Of a DNA stretch of 64,000 nucleotides, positions 55,027 to 64,000 are shown piece by piece; position 1 is the first letter of the stretch, and each line of letters opens with the position of its first letter. The notes under the pieces are model-generated. The model ran no database searches. It had not been told where the DNA came from and saw only the letters and a list, made by a program, of their open reading frames with translations. The translations under genes were made by a program, and so were the position numbers. This DNA comes from Acinetobacter sp. MB5. GTDB taxonomy: Bacteria; Pseudomonadota; Gammaproteobacteria; Pseudomonadales; Moraxellaceae. The stretch is from assembly GCF_003261585.1 (NCBI RefSeq), contig NZ_POVU01000002.1, positions 372,001-436,000 on the forward strand, written 5' to 3'.

Positions 55027-56445
55027 ATGCAGTCATCTCACTCTCCGAATGATGCGTCGCATCAGGGCAATTCTGCGCCACTTAAACGCGCTATGAGTAC
55101 TCGACACCTAGTTATGCTGTCATTAGGCGGTGCCATTGGTACTGGTCTATTTCTGGGTTCGGGTGAAGTCATTGCACAAACGGGGCCTGTAGGTGCCATT
55201 ATTTCTTATTTTCTTGGTGGCCTAATCGCCTATATGGTGATGCTGTGTTTAGGCGAACTGGCTGTACATATGCCTGTTTCAGGCTCTTTTGGCGAATATG
55301 CCAACAAGTACATTGGACCAGGCACAGGTTACATGATTACCTGGTTATATTGGCTAACATGGACAGCCACACTAGGCACAGAATTTACTGCTGCCGCGCT
55401 CCTCATGCAAGAATGGTTCCCCCATATTTCCATGTGGATCTGGACTGTTATTTTTGCAGCGATTGTTTTTATCTTAAATATTAGTTCGACTCGCATGTTT
55501 GCTGAGTCTGAATTTTGGCTGGCTTTGGTTAAAGTGGTCACAGTCATTAGCTTTATTTTGCTGGGGCTTTTGGCAATTTTTGGCGTGATTTCTTATCACG
55601 GTGAAACCCACGCGCCATTGTTCAACAACCTGCTGGCTCAAGGCTGGTTCCCGAAAGGCTTTATGCCAATCTTTGCGACCATGCTGATTGTGAATTTCGC
55701 CTTTTCTGGTACGGAATTGATTGGTGTTGCGGCTGGCGAGACTGAAGATCCTGCTCGAAATGTCCCTAAAGCAATCAATGCAGCAATCTGGCGTCTGTTG
55801 ATTTTCTTTGTGGGGACAATTGTCGTGATCTGCGCATTGTTACCTTACCAACAAGCAGGATTGAGTTCTGACCACGTCAGTAACAGTCCTTTCGTGACCG
55901 TATTCAGTTATATGGGAATTCCCTATGCTGAAGATATTATTCGCTTTGTGATTATTACGGCACTGTTGTCTGCGGCAAACTCTGGCTTATATGCTGCATC
56001 TCGCATGATGTGGGCATTGTCAATGAAGCGTCAATTACCTGCGATTTTCTCCAAACTGACCAAACATGGCACACCCATTATTGCCATTATTGTCACCATG
56101 TTTGGTGCCATTCCAGGCTTATTGTCTGAACAATTCGCACCAGAAACCATCTTTAAGAACTTGTTGGGTGTTGCTGCCTTTACCATGGTGATTGTCTGGA
56201 CAGCGATTTGTGTGTGCCAGTTCAATTTCCGTCGCCAGTGGTATAAAACTGGACACAGCATTGCTGACTTACGTTTTGCTGCACCGTTGTTCCCAATTAC
56301 ACCAATTCTCGGTTTTGTCTTCTGTGTGATCACCTGTATCAGCATGACGCAAGACAGCTCAATGCTACCTGGCTTCTATAGTTGCCTGATTTTTATTGCT
56401 TTGTGTTATGTAAGTCACTACTTCTTATACCGAGATAAAGACTGA
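55027..56445 (+). CDS. APC-family amino acid permease
   Basis: This 472-residue proton-coupled transporter has 12 membrane segments and the amino acid transporter signature LGGAIGTGLFLGSGEVI, followed by GELAVHMPVSGSFGEYANKYIG. It groups with the GabP/ProY/AroP-type permeases. The precise amino acid cannot be told from sequence. The ATG at 55027 was chosen over an upstream TTG. A strong terminator follows. Confidence 0.87.
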   Translation: MQSSHSPNDASHQGNSAPLKRAMSTRHLVMLSLGGAIGTGLFLGSGEVIAQTGPVGAIISYFLGGLIAYMVMLCLGELAVHMPVSGSFGEYANKYIGPGTGYMITWLYWLTWTATLGTEFTAAALLMQEWFPHISMWIWTVIFAAIVFILNISSTRMFAESEFWLALVKVVTVISFILLGLLAIFGVISYHGETHAPLFNNLLAQGWFPKGFMPIFATMLIVNFAFSGTELIGVAAGETEDPARNVPKAINAAIWRLLIFFVGTIVVICALLPYQQAGLSSDHVSNSPFVTVFSYMGIPYAEDIIRFVIITALLSAANSGLYAASRMMWALSMKRQLPAIFSKLTKHGTPIIAIIVTMFGAIPGLLSEQFAPETIFKNLLGVAAFTMVIVWTAICVCQFNFRRQWYKTGHSIADLRFAAPLFPITPILGFVFCVITCISMTQDSSMLPGFYSCLIFIALCYVSHYFLYRDKD

Positions 56446-56471
56446 TTAACAGGACAACTGTGTTTTATTAT

Positions 56472-56500
56472 AAAAGTGTAGCTCTGCTACACTTTTTTTT
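56472..56500 (+). terminator. terminator of the amino acid permease gene
   Basis: AAAAGTGTAG / CTACACTTTT with a CTCTG loop is followed by a T-run. It lies 26 bases after the stop codon. Confidence 0.9.
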
Positions 56501-56551
56501 TATTGTTTTTATAATCAAATACAACAGTTTATTAAAAGTAAGACTGAACCG

Positions 56552-57466
56552 ATGAAAATTATTTTTATTCATGGCATTAAACAGCAAAATTTTGACGCCA
56601 GCTCATTTCAGGAGCATTGGCTCAATGTGTTTAATACAGGCATGAATAAAATTGAGCCTGAAGTCACGGTTGACCAACTTGATCTCGCCTTTCCTTTTTA
56701 TGGCGATATCCTCGATGAGTTCAATCACCGTAAAGCCATCAACCTCGAAACCTTAAACCCCAATTGGTCATTCTTTGCGAGATTGCCGCGTATCCGTCAG
56801 CAACATAGCGATGCACTCAAACAGGCGCTCGAAGAAATTCCTTTACTCCCTCACTATGCTGAGCTAGAACCTTATTCGCTGAAAAACCGATTTTTTGTGC
56901 TATCACAGCTCGCAAAAGACCGCATGCTCAAAGAAATGGTGATGCTACTCAATCATTTTCCAGATCTTCATGAATCACTCATCCAAAAGTTTCTGTGTGA
57001 GGTCTATCTGTACTGGTATAACCCAGAATTTAAACAGCAAGTTCATGAGCGAATTTTATCTTGCTTTGAACCCAATCAGCATCATATTGTGATTGCCCAC
57101 TCACTCGGCACCGTGATTGCCTACAACTTACTGCACGAACTTCCTGCCGATTATGAGATTAAACGCTTTATCACCTTGGCATCACCATTGCCTTTTAATG
57201 TGATTCAAAAGCATTTGCCTCATCCGATACATCGTCCCAAAGCCTTGAGTGGTGACTGGCACAACTTTTATTCTGAAGATGATTACTTAACCACCTTCCC
57301 AATGCTACCTCCACTTTTTAATCTCTCTCCACAAATCAACAATAAGCTCATCACGACTTTTATCGACAAACCTCATGAGATTATCGGTTATCTGCAACAC
57401 CCGATGGTGATTCGACGAGTATTGGAATTAATTTATGATATGCCTCAATTTCAAGCGCGTGCTTGA
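56552..57466 (+). CDS. alpha/beta-hydrolase-like protein, function unknown
   Basis: This 304-residue protein has a lipase-like layout: an N-terminal IIFIHGIKQQ oxyanion region, the nucleophile elbow VIAHSLGTV near residue 185, an acidic SEDDYLTT segment near 245 and a His in GYLQHPM near 287. The long middle insertion (about 60-160) has no known motif. There is no signal peptide, so it is cytoplasmic. It may be an esterase or acyl hydrolase; the substrate is unknown. It stands alone between a terminator and the tRNA-Glu pair. Confidence 0.65.
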   Translation: MKIIFIHGIKQQNFDASSFQEHWLNVFNTGMNKIEPEVTVDQLDLAFPFYGDILDEFNHRKAINLETLNPNWSFFARLPRIRQQHSDALKQALEEIPLLPHYAELEPYSLKNRFFVLSQLAKDRMLKEMVMLLNHFPDLHESLIQKFLCEVYLYWYNPEFKQQVHERILSCFEPNQHHIVIAHSLGTVIAYNLLHELPADYEIKRFITLASPLPFNVIQKHLPHPIHRPKALSGDWHNFYSEDDYLTTFPMLPPLFNLSPQINNKLITTFIDKPHEIIGYLQHPMVIRRVLELIYDMPQFQARA

Positions 57467-57601
57467 TTGAATGCAAACACATGTTTAAAACTTAAATTCA
57501 GCATTTTGTTGAAAAAACATACGTAAAATCATAAAAATAGCGAATTTCGATTATTTAACATTCATTCATAACTATTTTTCATATTTTTTCATAAAAAATA
57601 T

Positions 57602-57630
57602 TTGACATACTTTTAGATTAACCCTATTAT
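57602..57630 (+). promoter_or_regulatory. promoter of the tRNA-Glu pair
   Basis: A perfect TTGACA (57602-57607) and TATTAT (57625-57630) are 17 bases apart, followed by a GC-rich discriminator (ACGCCC) as in stringently controlled stable RNA promoters. The predicted start is near 57638. Confidence 0.8.
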
Positions 57631-57648
57631 ACGCCCACCTTCTGATGT

Positions 57649-57724
57649 GTCCCTATCGTCTAGAGGCCTAGGACATCGCCCTTTCACGGCGGTAACCGGG
57701 GTTCGAATCCCCGTAGGGACGCCA
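57649..57724 (+). tRNA. tRNA-Glu(TTC), copy 2
   Basis: This 76-base gene is identical to copy 1, with anticodon TTC and encoded CCA. It is followed after 23 bases by copy 3 and is transcribed with it from the promoter at 57602. Confidence 0.97.
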
Positions 57725-57747
57725 CTTAATATCAGAATACTCTAGAA

Positions 57748-57823
57748 GTCCCTATCGTCTAGAGGCCTAGGACATCGCCCTTTCACGGCGGTAACCGGGG
57801 TTCGAATCCCCGTAGGGACGCCA
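57748..57823 (+). tRNA. tRNA-Glu(TTC), copy 3
   Basis: This 76-base gene is identical to copies 1 and 2. It ends the two-gene tRNA operon; a terminator begins 11 bases downstream. Confidence 0.97.
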
Positions 57824-57830
57824 AATTCAA

Positions 57831-57862
57831 AAAAGCCCAGTATTTATTACTGGGCTTTTTTT
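57831..57862 (+). terminator. terminator of the tRNA-Glu operon
   Basis: GCCCAGTA / TACTGGGC with a 5-base loop is flanked by AAAA and TTTTTTT. Confidence 0.9.
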
Positions 57863-57914
57863 ATGACTGAAATTTATATCAATATCATTGACACTATCGA
57901 GCCACACCGTTTAT

Positions 57915-58361
57915 TTAGCTCGCCAATTTTAAAAAATCCTGTTTGATCTGCTGAATGTCAGGTGTGCGCTTATATCGAATTACCTCATAACCTGCTTCTG
58001 CAATTAATGCATCTCGATTTGCATCCTGAGCTTCATTGCCTTTATGGCTTGAGTCATCCAGCTCCACAATCGCAACAATATTAAAATGCTGATCGAGAAC
58101 CACAAAATCTGCAATTTTTCGATTAAACAGACTTCGAGTTGAATATCCTTTTGCCGTCATAAATGCACTAAAAGCAACCTGTGCGAGCACAATATGGTCA
58201 GGCAACGCCTCTTTTAATCTTAGGAATGTGGGCTGTTCATTCATAGTTAAAATCCGTTTACCTTTAATTGGGGTTCGTTCTTTCTGATTGCCTTGCTTTT
58301 TAAACGCTCCCAACACCACCCCAATGACCAACACCAGTACAATAACCCAAAGTAGCATCAT
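57915..58361 (-). CDS. DUF2726 membrane-anchored protein
   Basis: This protein of about 148 residues has one N-terminal membrane helix (MLLWVIVLVLVIGVVLGAF) and a DUF2726 domain. The domain contains VLDQHFNIVAIVELDDSSH and VIRYKR, reminiscent of the D-x(n)-E-x-D core of very-short-patch or restriction-like nucleases, with which DUF2726 is distantly related. Nuclease activity is unproven. The ATG at 58361 was preferred to a TTG one codon upstream. Confidence 0.75.
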   Translation of the reverse strand: MMLLWVIVLVLVIGVVLGAFKKQGNQKERTPIKGKRILTMNEQPTFLRLKEALPDHIVLAQVAFSAFMTAKGYSTRSLFNRKIADFVVLDQHFNIVAIVELDDSSHKGNEAQDANRDALIAEAGYEVIRYKRTPDIQQIKQDFLKLAS

Positions 58362-58526
58362 CAATTATTTTCCTTTTATTATTCAGAATATTTTAGGCTC
58401 ACTAAATTTATATTTACTTTAAATCGCAACACATATCAATCTAAGTCAAATAAAATGCGAAGCGTCATTTAATAGATCACTTTCACAAATATTCAATTAG
58501 AGAAAAACATAGATCTCTATTTAAAC

Positions 58527-60113
58527 TCAGTACTGACTCGCCTGAATCAATTGCCGCGTATATTCAGTTTGTGGTTGTAAAAATAATTGTTCAGTCGGCT
58601 GTAATTCCACCACTTTGGCATGATGTAACACGAGTACCTGCTGACACAACGCCCGAACAACTTGTAAATCATGACTAATAAACAAATAACTAATCTGTAA
58701 CTTTTGCTGCAAATCACGCAATAATTTCACAATGGCTTTTTGTGTGGTGCGATCCAGTGCTGACGTAGGTTCATCTAAAATTAATAATTTCGGCTGTAAG
58801 ACCAATGTCCGTGCCAAAGCCACACGCTGACGCTGACCTCCCGAAAGCTGATGCGGATAACGTAATTTAAAACTGACAGGTAATTCGACTTGCTGTAATG
58901 CCTGTTCAATCCGCTGCTGCATGTCTATTTCAGACATATTGAACACACTCAGACCTTCAGCAATCAGTTGTTCAACGTTCATGCGAGGATTTAAGCTGCT
59001 ATACGGATCTTGGAACACCATTTGAAAATTACGGCGTAATGGACGCAACAGGCTTTCATTACAACGATTCAGGTCTTGCCCCAACAGTACAATTTCCCCA
59101 TCACTTGCAACCAAACGTGCAATTGCCAGTGCCAACGAGGTTTTACCTGAACCACTCTCGCCCACAATCCCGATTGACTCACCTTCTGCCAAAGACAAAT
59201 CTAAAGGTTCAACTGCAACTACATAATCTTTGATTCGATTCAATAAACCTTGCTTAATGGGGAAACGCACACCTAATTGTTTTAATTCAAGCAAAACTGA
59301 ACTGTTTGGCGCTGGCAATGCCTGACCAAAATCATGATCCAGTAATTCTCGGGTATATGCCGTCTGTGGGGATTCAAAAATTTGCTGTACCGAACCTGTT
59401 TCCTCGATCCTACCTTGATTCAGCACCACAATGTCATCGGCATAACGACGCACTAAGCCCAAATCATGACTAATCAAAATCATCGCCATTTGACGTTTGC
59501 TTTGTAGTTGTTTCAGTAGTTGTAACACTTGCGCCTGCAACAACACATCAAGTGCTGTGGTCGGCTCATCGGCAATTAAAATTTCAGGCTCCAAAGCCAG
59601 CGCCATCGCGATCATCACCCGTTGCCTTTGCCCACCTGAAAGTTCATGTGGATAGCGTTTGAGTTTTTGTTCAGGCTCAGGCATGCCAACATCGATGAGC
59701 AATTCAATCACACGCTGCCGAACTTGCTGTTTAGACAAACCCTGTAACAGCAGACTTTCACCAATTAACTTTTCAACCCGATGTAAGGGGTTCAAAGCCG
59801 TCATCGGTTCCTGAAAAATCATGGCGACTTGATGTCCACGCAGCGCACGCAATTGTATCGGTGACATCTGCAAAACATTTTTCCCATGGAGCTGAATCTG
59901 TCCTGTCACCCGCAAATGATGCGGCAACAGGCCCAAAATCGCCAAGCTACTGATCGATTTTCCTGAACCACTTTCACCCACCAAGGCAACCGTCTGTCCT
60001 GCATGCAGGGTTAAATGAAAATCTTGCAACAACGGTTGTTGCTGAGGATTTAAAATCGACAGTTGCTCAATCTGAAGAATTGGAGATTTAGTTGCGTCTT
60101 GGGTCAAATGCAT
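58527..60113 (-). CDS. yejF: dual ATP-binding protein of a peptide ABC importer
   Basis: This 528-residue protein contains two fused ABC ATPase domains, each with Walker A (GESGSGKS and GESGSGKT), signature LSGGQRQRV and Walker B (ILIADEP, LLILDEP). This arrangement is typical of YejF, which powers the YejABEF importer for peptides such as microcin C. The ATG at 60113 has GGAGAGG eight bases upstream and overlaps the end of yejE by 26 bases. It is the last gene of the operon. Confidence 0.92.
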   Translation of the reverse strand: MHLTQDATKSPILQIEQLSILNPQQQPLLQDFHLTLHAGQTVALVGESGSGKSISSLAILGLLPHHLRVTGQIQLHGKNVLQMSPIQLRALRGHQVAMIFQEPMTALNPLHRVEKLIGESLLLQGLSKQQVRQRVIELLIDVGMPEPEQKLKRYPHELSGGQRQRVMIAMALALEPEILIADEPTTALDVLLQAQVLQLLKQLQSKRQMAMILISHDLGLVRRYADDIVVLNQGRIEETGSVQQIFESPQTAYTRELLDHDFGQALPAPNSSVLLELKQLGVRFPIKQGLLNRIKDYVVAVEPLDLSLAEGESIGIVGESGSGKTSLALAIARLVASDGEIVLLGQDLNRCNESLLRPLRRNFQMVFQDPYSSLNPRMNVEQLIAEGLSVFNMSEIDMQQRIEQALQQVELPVSFKLRYPHQLSGGQRQRVALARTLVLQPKLLILDEPTSALDRTTQKAIVKLLRDLQQKLQISYLFISHDLQVVRALCQQVLVLHHAKVVELQPTEQLFLQPQTEYTRQLIQASQY

Positions 60114-61101
60114 CACGCGCTGCCTCTCCAATATAAATCAGTAACGATAAAACCAGTGCCAGACTGACAAAACCTGAGAGCGCGAGCCACGGCGCATTCA
60201 GATTATTTTTCCCTTGTAGCAATAACTCTCCGAGGGATGCCGCATCGGGCGGTAAGCCATAACCTAAAAAATCCAGTGCAGTCAGTGCAGTAATATTCGC
60301 AGTCAACATAAATGGAAGTTGTGACAAACTTGAACTGAGAGCATTGGGCAAAATGTGCCGTAAAATAATTCGACCATCTCGCACACCCAGAGCACGCGCA
60401 GCACGAACATAATCGAGATGTCGTGCACGTAAAAATTCAGCCCGCACCAAGCCCACCAAGGTTGGCCAGCCAAAAATCAGCATGATCAGGAATAACCAGT
60501 ACACATTCGGGGTAAACATACTCACCAAGATCATCACCATGAACAGCATCGGCAAGCCACCCCAGACTTCTAAAATGCGCTGTCCAAATAAATCCACCCA
60601 GCCACCGTAATAACCTTGAATCGCCCCAACCAAAATACCAATCAACGCAGAAAAGAACGTCAATGCAAAACCAAACAGCAAAGACACCCGCAAACCATAG
60701 AGCACTCGGGCAAACACATCACGCCCCTGATCATCCGTTCCCAACCAGTTTTCTGTGGTCGGTGGTGATGGTACAGGCACAGCCAATTCCAAGTTCGGCG
60801 TTTGATAGGAATAATGCACAATCGGCCAGATTTGCCAGCCCTGTGCATCAATCATGTGCTGGACAGCGGGATCACGATAATCCGCTTCGGTTTCAAATAC
60901 GCCACCAAAAGTGGTTTCAGGGTAGCTTTTGATCACAGGAAAATAAAAATGCTGCTGATAACGCACCAACAGCGGTTTATCATTAGCAATCAGCTCGACT
61001 GCACTGGATAAAACAAAAATAATCAGAAAGACAATCAGACAGAAAAAGCCGAGTCGATTTTGTTTAAAGCGTTGAATACCTTGTTGCAACATCGGTGACA
61101 T
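60088..61101 (-). CDS. yejE: peptide ABC importer permease YejE
   Basis: This 337-residue inner-membrane permease has an N-terminal helix, a periplasmic loop with the YejE/OppC-type WLGTDDQGRDVFARVLYG motif, and the EAA loop (AARALGVRDGRIILRHILPNA) that contacts the ATPase. About six membrane helices are present. It lies two bases after yejB. Confidence 0.92.
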   Translation of the reverse strand: MSPMLQQGIQRFKQNRLGFFCLIVFLIIFVLSSAVELIANDKPLLVRYQQHFYFPVIKSYPETTFGGVFETEADYRDPAVQHMIDAQGWQIWPIVHYSYQTPNLELAVPVPSPPTTENWLGTDDQGRDVFARVLYGLRVSLLFGFALTFFSALIGILVGAIQGYYGGWVDLFGQRILEVWGGLPMLFMVMILVSMFTPNVYWLFLIMLIFGWPTLVGLVRAEFLRARHLDYVRAARALGVRDGRIILRHILPNALSSSLSQLPFMLTANITALTALDFLGYGLPPDAASLGELLLQGKNNLNAPWLALSGFVSLALVLSLLIYIGEAARDAFDPRRN

Positions 61102-61103
61102 GA

Positions 61104-62174
61104 TTACATCCCCCGAGCATCAAAATTAATTCGAGGATCAATCACCTGATACAGCACATCACTAATCAAACGCAGCACTAAACCGAGCAAGGTAAATAAA
61201 AATAATGTCCCAAAAATCACAGGATAATCACGCTGGCTAATCGCTTCAAAACCCAACAGGCCAATACCGTCCAGATTAAAAATAATTTCGATAAAGAAAT
61301 TCCCGACAAAAAACATACCAACCAAAGCTTCGGGCAAACCTGCAATCACAATCAGCATTGCATTACGAAAAATATGCCCGTACAGCACCCGATTTTCACT
61401 CAGCCCCTTGGCTTGTGCTGCCAAGACATACTGTTTCCCCATTTCTTCCATAAAAGAATATTTGGTGAGATAGGTCAGACTGGCAAAACCACCGAGTACC
61501 ATCGTCAATAACGGTAAAGCCATATGCCAGAAATAATCGCGAATTTTGCCAAGAAAGCTCAGTTGGGCAAAGTTATCAGACACCAAGCCCTGTAGTGGGA
61601 ACCATTGCCAATAGCTACCGCCTGCAAAAAACACAATCAGTAAAATCGCAAAGACAAAGGTCGGCACGGCATAACCCACCGCAAGCAATAGCGACGTGGT
61701 TTTATCGAACAACATGCCATGCCGTTTGGCTTTTTGAATCCCCAAGGGAATCGAAATCAGATAAATCAGCAAGGTACTCCATAACCCCAAAGAAACTGTG
61801 ACAGGCATACGCTCCCACAACAACGTCGTCACTGGTTTATCTTTAAAAAAACTCGTTCCAAAATCAAAACTGGCATAACCTTTGAGCATTTTAAAGAAAC
61901 GGATATAAGCAGGCTGATCAAAACCATATTGTGCCTTAATCTGCTCCACCATTTCAGGGCTTAAACCACGTGCCCCTTGATAATGGGTATCGGCATTGGC
62001 AAGCGTTTCTGCGCCAGCGACCGTTTTATTGACCCCTTGAAAGCTTTCAGCTTGTTGAATGGCTTGCTCAACAGGCCCACCCGGGGCAATCTGAATCACC
62101 ACAAAATTGATCAGCAAAATACACAACAGCGTCGGAATAATCAGTAATAGCCGCTTTAAAATATACGTGCCCAT
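61104..62174 (-). CDS. yejB: peptide ABC importer permease YejB
   Basis: This 356-residue permease has the OppB-type N-terminus (MGTYILKRLLLIIPTLL), the LGIQKAKRHG segment and an EAA-like loop AKGLSENRVLYGHIFRNA. It forms the channel with YejE. The start at 62174 is supported by AAGGAG five bases upstream. It follows yejA by 17 bases. Confidence 0.92.
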   Translation of the reverse strand: MGTYILKRLLLIIPTLLCILLINFVVIQIAPGGPVEQAIQQAESFQGVNKTVAGAETLANADTHYQGARGLSPEMVEQIKAQYGFDQPAYIRFFKMLKGYASFDFGTSFFKDKPVTTLLWERMPVTVSLGLWSTLLIYLISIPLGIQKAKRHGMLFDKTTSLLLAVGYAVPTFVFAILLIVFFAGGSYWQWFPLQGLVSDNFAQLSFLGKIRDYFWHMALPLLTMVLGGFASLTYLTKYSFMEEMGKQYVLAAQAKGLSENRVLYGHIFRNAMLIVIAGLPEALVGMFFVGNFFIEIIFNLDGIGLLGFEAISQRDYPVIFGTLFLFTLLGLVLRLISDVLYQVIDPRINFDARGM

Positions 62175-62191
62175 CTGCACTCCTTGTTGTT

Positions 62192-64000
62192 TTAGTGCTG
62201 GCGCAAATAGCTGGTGATCTTTTGGGTTTGCTTCGGATCAGCCCACCAATAATCAATTCCCGCAGAGAGTTTTGGCTTGACGCTTGGCTGGCGATACATA
62301 TTCCAGTAGGCATACCAGTTTTCACCTTTACCATAGGTCAAAATCTGATAATAACCTGCACGCAACAAGCGATCGAGTACACGCGTATACAGCACCAATT
62401 GCGGACGATTAGGCGCTTGTACCAAATGCTGAATCGTTGCATCGATGGCAGGATTTTTAATGCCTGAATAATTATAATTCCCAACCTGATCGGCTGCGGC
62501 ACTACCCCACATTTGGAATTGTTCATTGCCCGGAGTCAAGCCTTGCGGAATACCGCCTGTGGTCAGGTCATAATCATAACGGCGCATCCGTTCCAAATAC
62601 TGTGGCACATCCACCTGACGAATACTCACGCTAATGCCTAATTTTTTGAGATTTCTGACAAAGGGCATCAAGGTACGTTGTAAACCATCCTGATGAATCA
62701 AAAACTCAAGGTGAATCGGTCGACCTTTTAAATCCAACAATTGCTGATTTTGAAAGCGATAGCCTGCCTTGAGGAGCAATTGTCGTGCTATCAGTAAATT
62801 ATTACGGTTGAAACCACTGGCATCGGAAACGGAGTATTTCCAGTTTGTCAGTACACCTTGACGCATCACAGGGTCAAGCTTTGGCAACCATGGTTTTAAA
62901 ATAGTCAGTTCTGCGGCGCTTGGTCGTCCTGTCGCAGCCAGTTCACTGTTGGCAAAATAACTTTGTAAGCGTTGATACTGTCCATAAAACAAGGCTTTAT
63001 TTTGCCATTCAAAATCATAAGCATAAGTAAGGGCTTGACGAAAGCGAATGTCATTGAGCGGTGGACGACGCGTATTGAACATGAAACTTTGTGCCGTAAT
63101 CGGGTTATGGTGCTGAAAACGGTATTTCACTACCAAGCCTGCTTTAAAGGCAGGAAAGTTATATTGTGTCACCCATTTACGTGCAGTAAATTCTTCATGC
63201 AAGGTGTATTGCCCTGACTTAAAGCCTTCAAACGCAATATCCAAATTACGGTAGTAAATATACTTCAGTTGATTAAAGTTATAGCGCCCACGATTCACAG
63301 GTAGATCTTTGGCCCAGTAATTGGGATTGCGCTGATACGTAATACTTCGCCCCGGATCAATCCGAGCAATGGTATAAGGACCTGAACCTAAAATCGGATC
63401 CAAAATTACACGGGTAAAATCTTTATGTCGCCAATCATTTTGTGAATAGATCGGCATACTGGCCAAGATCGAAGGCATTTCAGGGTTATTTTTTGATTTA
63501 AAAGTACACTTCACCTGATATTTGGATAGCACTTCGGTTTTTTCCAGATCCGCCAGATACATTTGCAAACCAGGATTGGATTTGGTCTGGAAGGTATCAA
63601 AACTGAATTTGACATCTTGCGCCGTAACAGGCTGACCATTGCTAAAACGGGCTTTGGGATTGAGCTGAAAAATCACAAACTGGGTATGTTCAGGGTCAAA
63701 GGTAACTTTTTCAGCCAAAAGCGGATACATCACGCCAGGCTCATCCAGTGAATTCGACATGAGACTATCAAACAGATAGTTCACACCATCAGCTTCACTC
63801 CCCTTACCATTCATGCTGTTTAAATTATCAAATGTCCCATTGCTTGGACGAATCAGATAACCGCCTTTGGGTGCATTCGGATTGGCATAAGGCATATTGA
63901 ACGCATGGCTATATAACGGCTGTGTCCGAATAGCAATATAATTTGTCGTCTGTAACTGAGCCTGTAAGTTTGAACTTAATAAGAGTAACAGACTTCCCCA
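62192..64000 (-). CDS. yejA: peptide ABC importer substrate-binding protein YejA (5' end cut by window)
   Basis: The reading frame stays open to the right window edge, so the first codons are missing. The visible N-terminal part reads LLLLLSSNLQA, the end of a signal peptide, followed by the mature chain. The protein is an SBP family 5 binding protein (about 600 residues visible) with PYANPNAPKGG, VTFDPEHTQFVIFQLNPKA and DVKFSFDTF motifs. It would bind peptides in the periplasm and pass them to YejBE. The first ATG visible (63895) is internal and not the start. Confidence 0.9.
   Translation of the reverse strand, partial: WGSLLLLLSSNLQAQLQTTNYIAIRTQPLYSHAFNMPYANPNAPKGGYLIRPSNGTFDNLNSMNGKGSEADGVNYLFDSLMSNSLDEPGVMYPLLAEKVTFDPEHTQFVIFQLNPKARFSNGQPVTAQDVKFSFDTFQTKSNPGLQMYLADLEKTEVLSKYQVKCTFKSKNNPEMPSILASMPIYSQNDWRHKDFTRVILDPILGSGPYTIARIDPGRSITYQRNPNYWAKDLPVNRGRYNFNQLKYIYYRNLDIAFEGFKSGQYTLHEEFTARKWVTQYNFPAFKAGLVVKYRFQHHNPITAQSFMFNTRRPPLNDIRFRQALTYAYDFEWQNKALFYGQYQRLQSYFANSELAATGRPSAAELTILKPWLPKLDPVMRQGVLTNWKYSVSDASGFNRNNLLIARQLLLKAGYRFQNQQLLDLKGRPIHLEFLIHQDGLQRTLMPFVRNLKKLGISVSIRQVDVPQYLERMRRYDYDLTTGGIPQGLTPGNEQFQMWGSAAADQVGNYNYSGIKNPAIDATIQHLVQAPNRPQLVLYTRVLDRLLRAGYYQILTYGKGENWYAYWNMYRQPSVKPKLSAGIDYWWADPKQTQKITSYLRQH

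Noticed and set aside
57649..57823. Tandem tRNA-Glu genes as a phage or island attachment site
   Set aside because: No integrase, no partial tRNA repeat and no foreign genes lie nearby; they are intact functional copies.
53834..57823. Spaced identical repeats as a CRISPR-like array
   Set aside because: The repeats are complete tRNA genes, not short palindromic repeats with regular spacers.

Overview
The window is a chromosomal segment of a gammaproteobacterium, almost certainly an Acinetobacter species. The evidence is the low G+C content, the urease locus order ureD-ureA-ureB-acetyltransferase-ureC-ureE-ureF-ureG-ureJ, the Acinetobacter-like protein sequences, and the style of the neighbourhoods (sthA, lipA, ahcY-metF, maeB, pyrC-rnt). 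The species cannot be fixed from sequence alone. No insertion sequence, integrase, phage gene or CRISPR array was seen.

Layout. 1-820: rsmD and a small lipoprotein. 1030-7254: complete urease operon on the minus strand, with a GNAT gene between ureB and ureC and a possible -24/-12 (sigma-54) promoter before ureD. 7551-14825: a diguanylate cyclase, sthA, lipA, a carboxymuconolactone decarboxylase-like protein, a DUF4424 protein, a DUF1624 membrane protein and a C39-peptidase-like protein. 14876-18178: one-carbon/methyl-cycle genes ahcY (behind an S-adenosylhomocysteine riboswitch) and metF, then rsmE. 18289-26937: a PAS-GGDEF-EAL protein, maeB, cca, and the epmA/pdxB pair.

27201-41906 is the main accessory region. 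It is a minus-strand catabolic cluster of 13 genes plus an outer-membrane porin, with a divergent IclR-type regulator. It encodes a three-component Rieske oxygenase (ferredoxin, oxygenase, GR-type reductase), a small helix-turn-helix protein, two SDRs, an extradiol dioxygenase, an MFS importer, a cupin, an alpha/beta hydrolase, an aspartate-dehydrogenase-like enzyme, an aldehyde dehydrogenase and a ThDP decarboxylase-like enzyme. The gene set suggests uptake, ring oxidation, ring cleavage, C-C hydrolysis, deamination, decarboxylation and aldehyde oxidation of an unidentified, perhaps nitrogen-containing, aromatic compound. Near-identical palindromes before the first gene and before the porin suggest common control.

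42095-49080 holds a ChrR-like cupin, tRNA-Ser(TGA), and a second oxygenase locus: MFS transporter and LysR regulator on the minus strand, then two paralogous Rieske oxygenases flanking one VanB-type reductase. 49330-57823 returns to housekeeping: argG, a second diguanylate cyclase, pyrC-rnt, a LysO-type exporter, an amino-acid permease, a lipase-like protein and three identical tRNA-Glu(TTC) genes. 57915-64000 contains a DUF2726 protein and a yejABEF-type peptide ABC importer; its binding-protein gene yejA runs off the right edge.

Two regulatory arrangements stand out: the maeB terminator hairpin absorbs the ribosome binding site of cca, and a tRNA-Glu gene with its own promoter sits directly behind the gene for RNase T, a tRNA 3'-end maturation enzyme.
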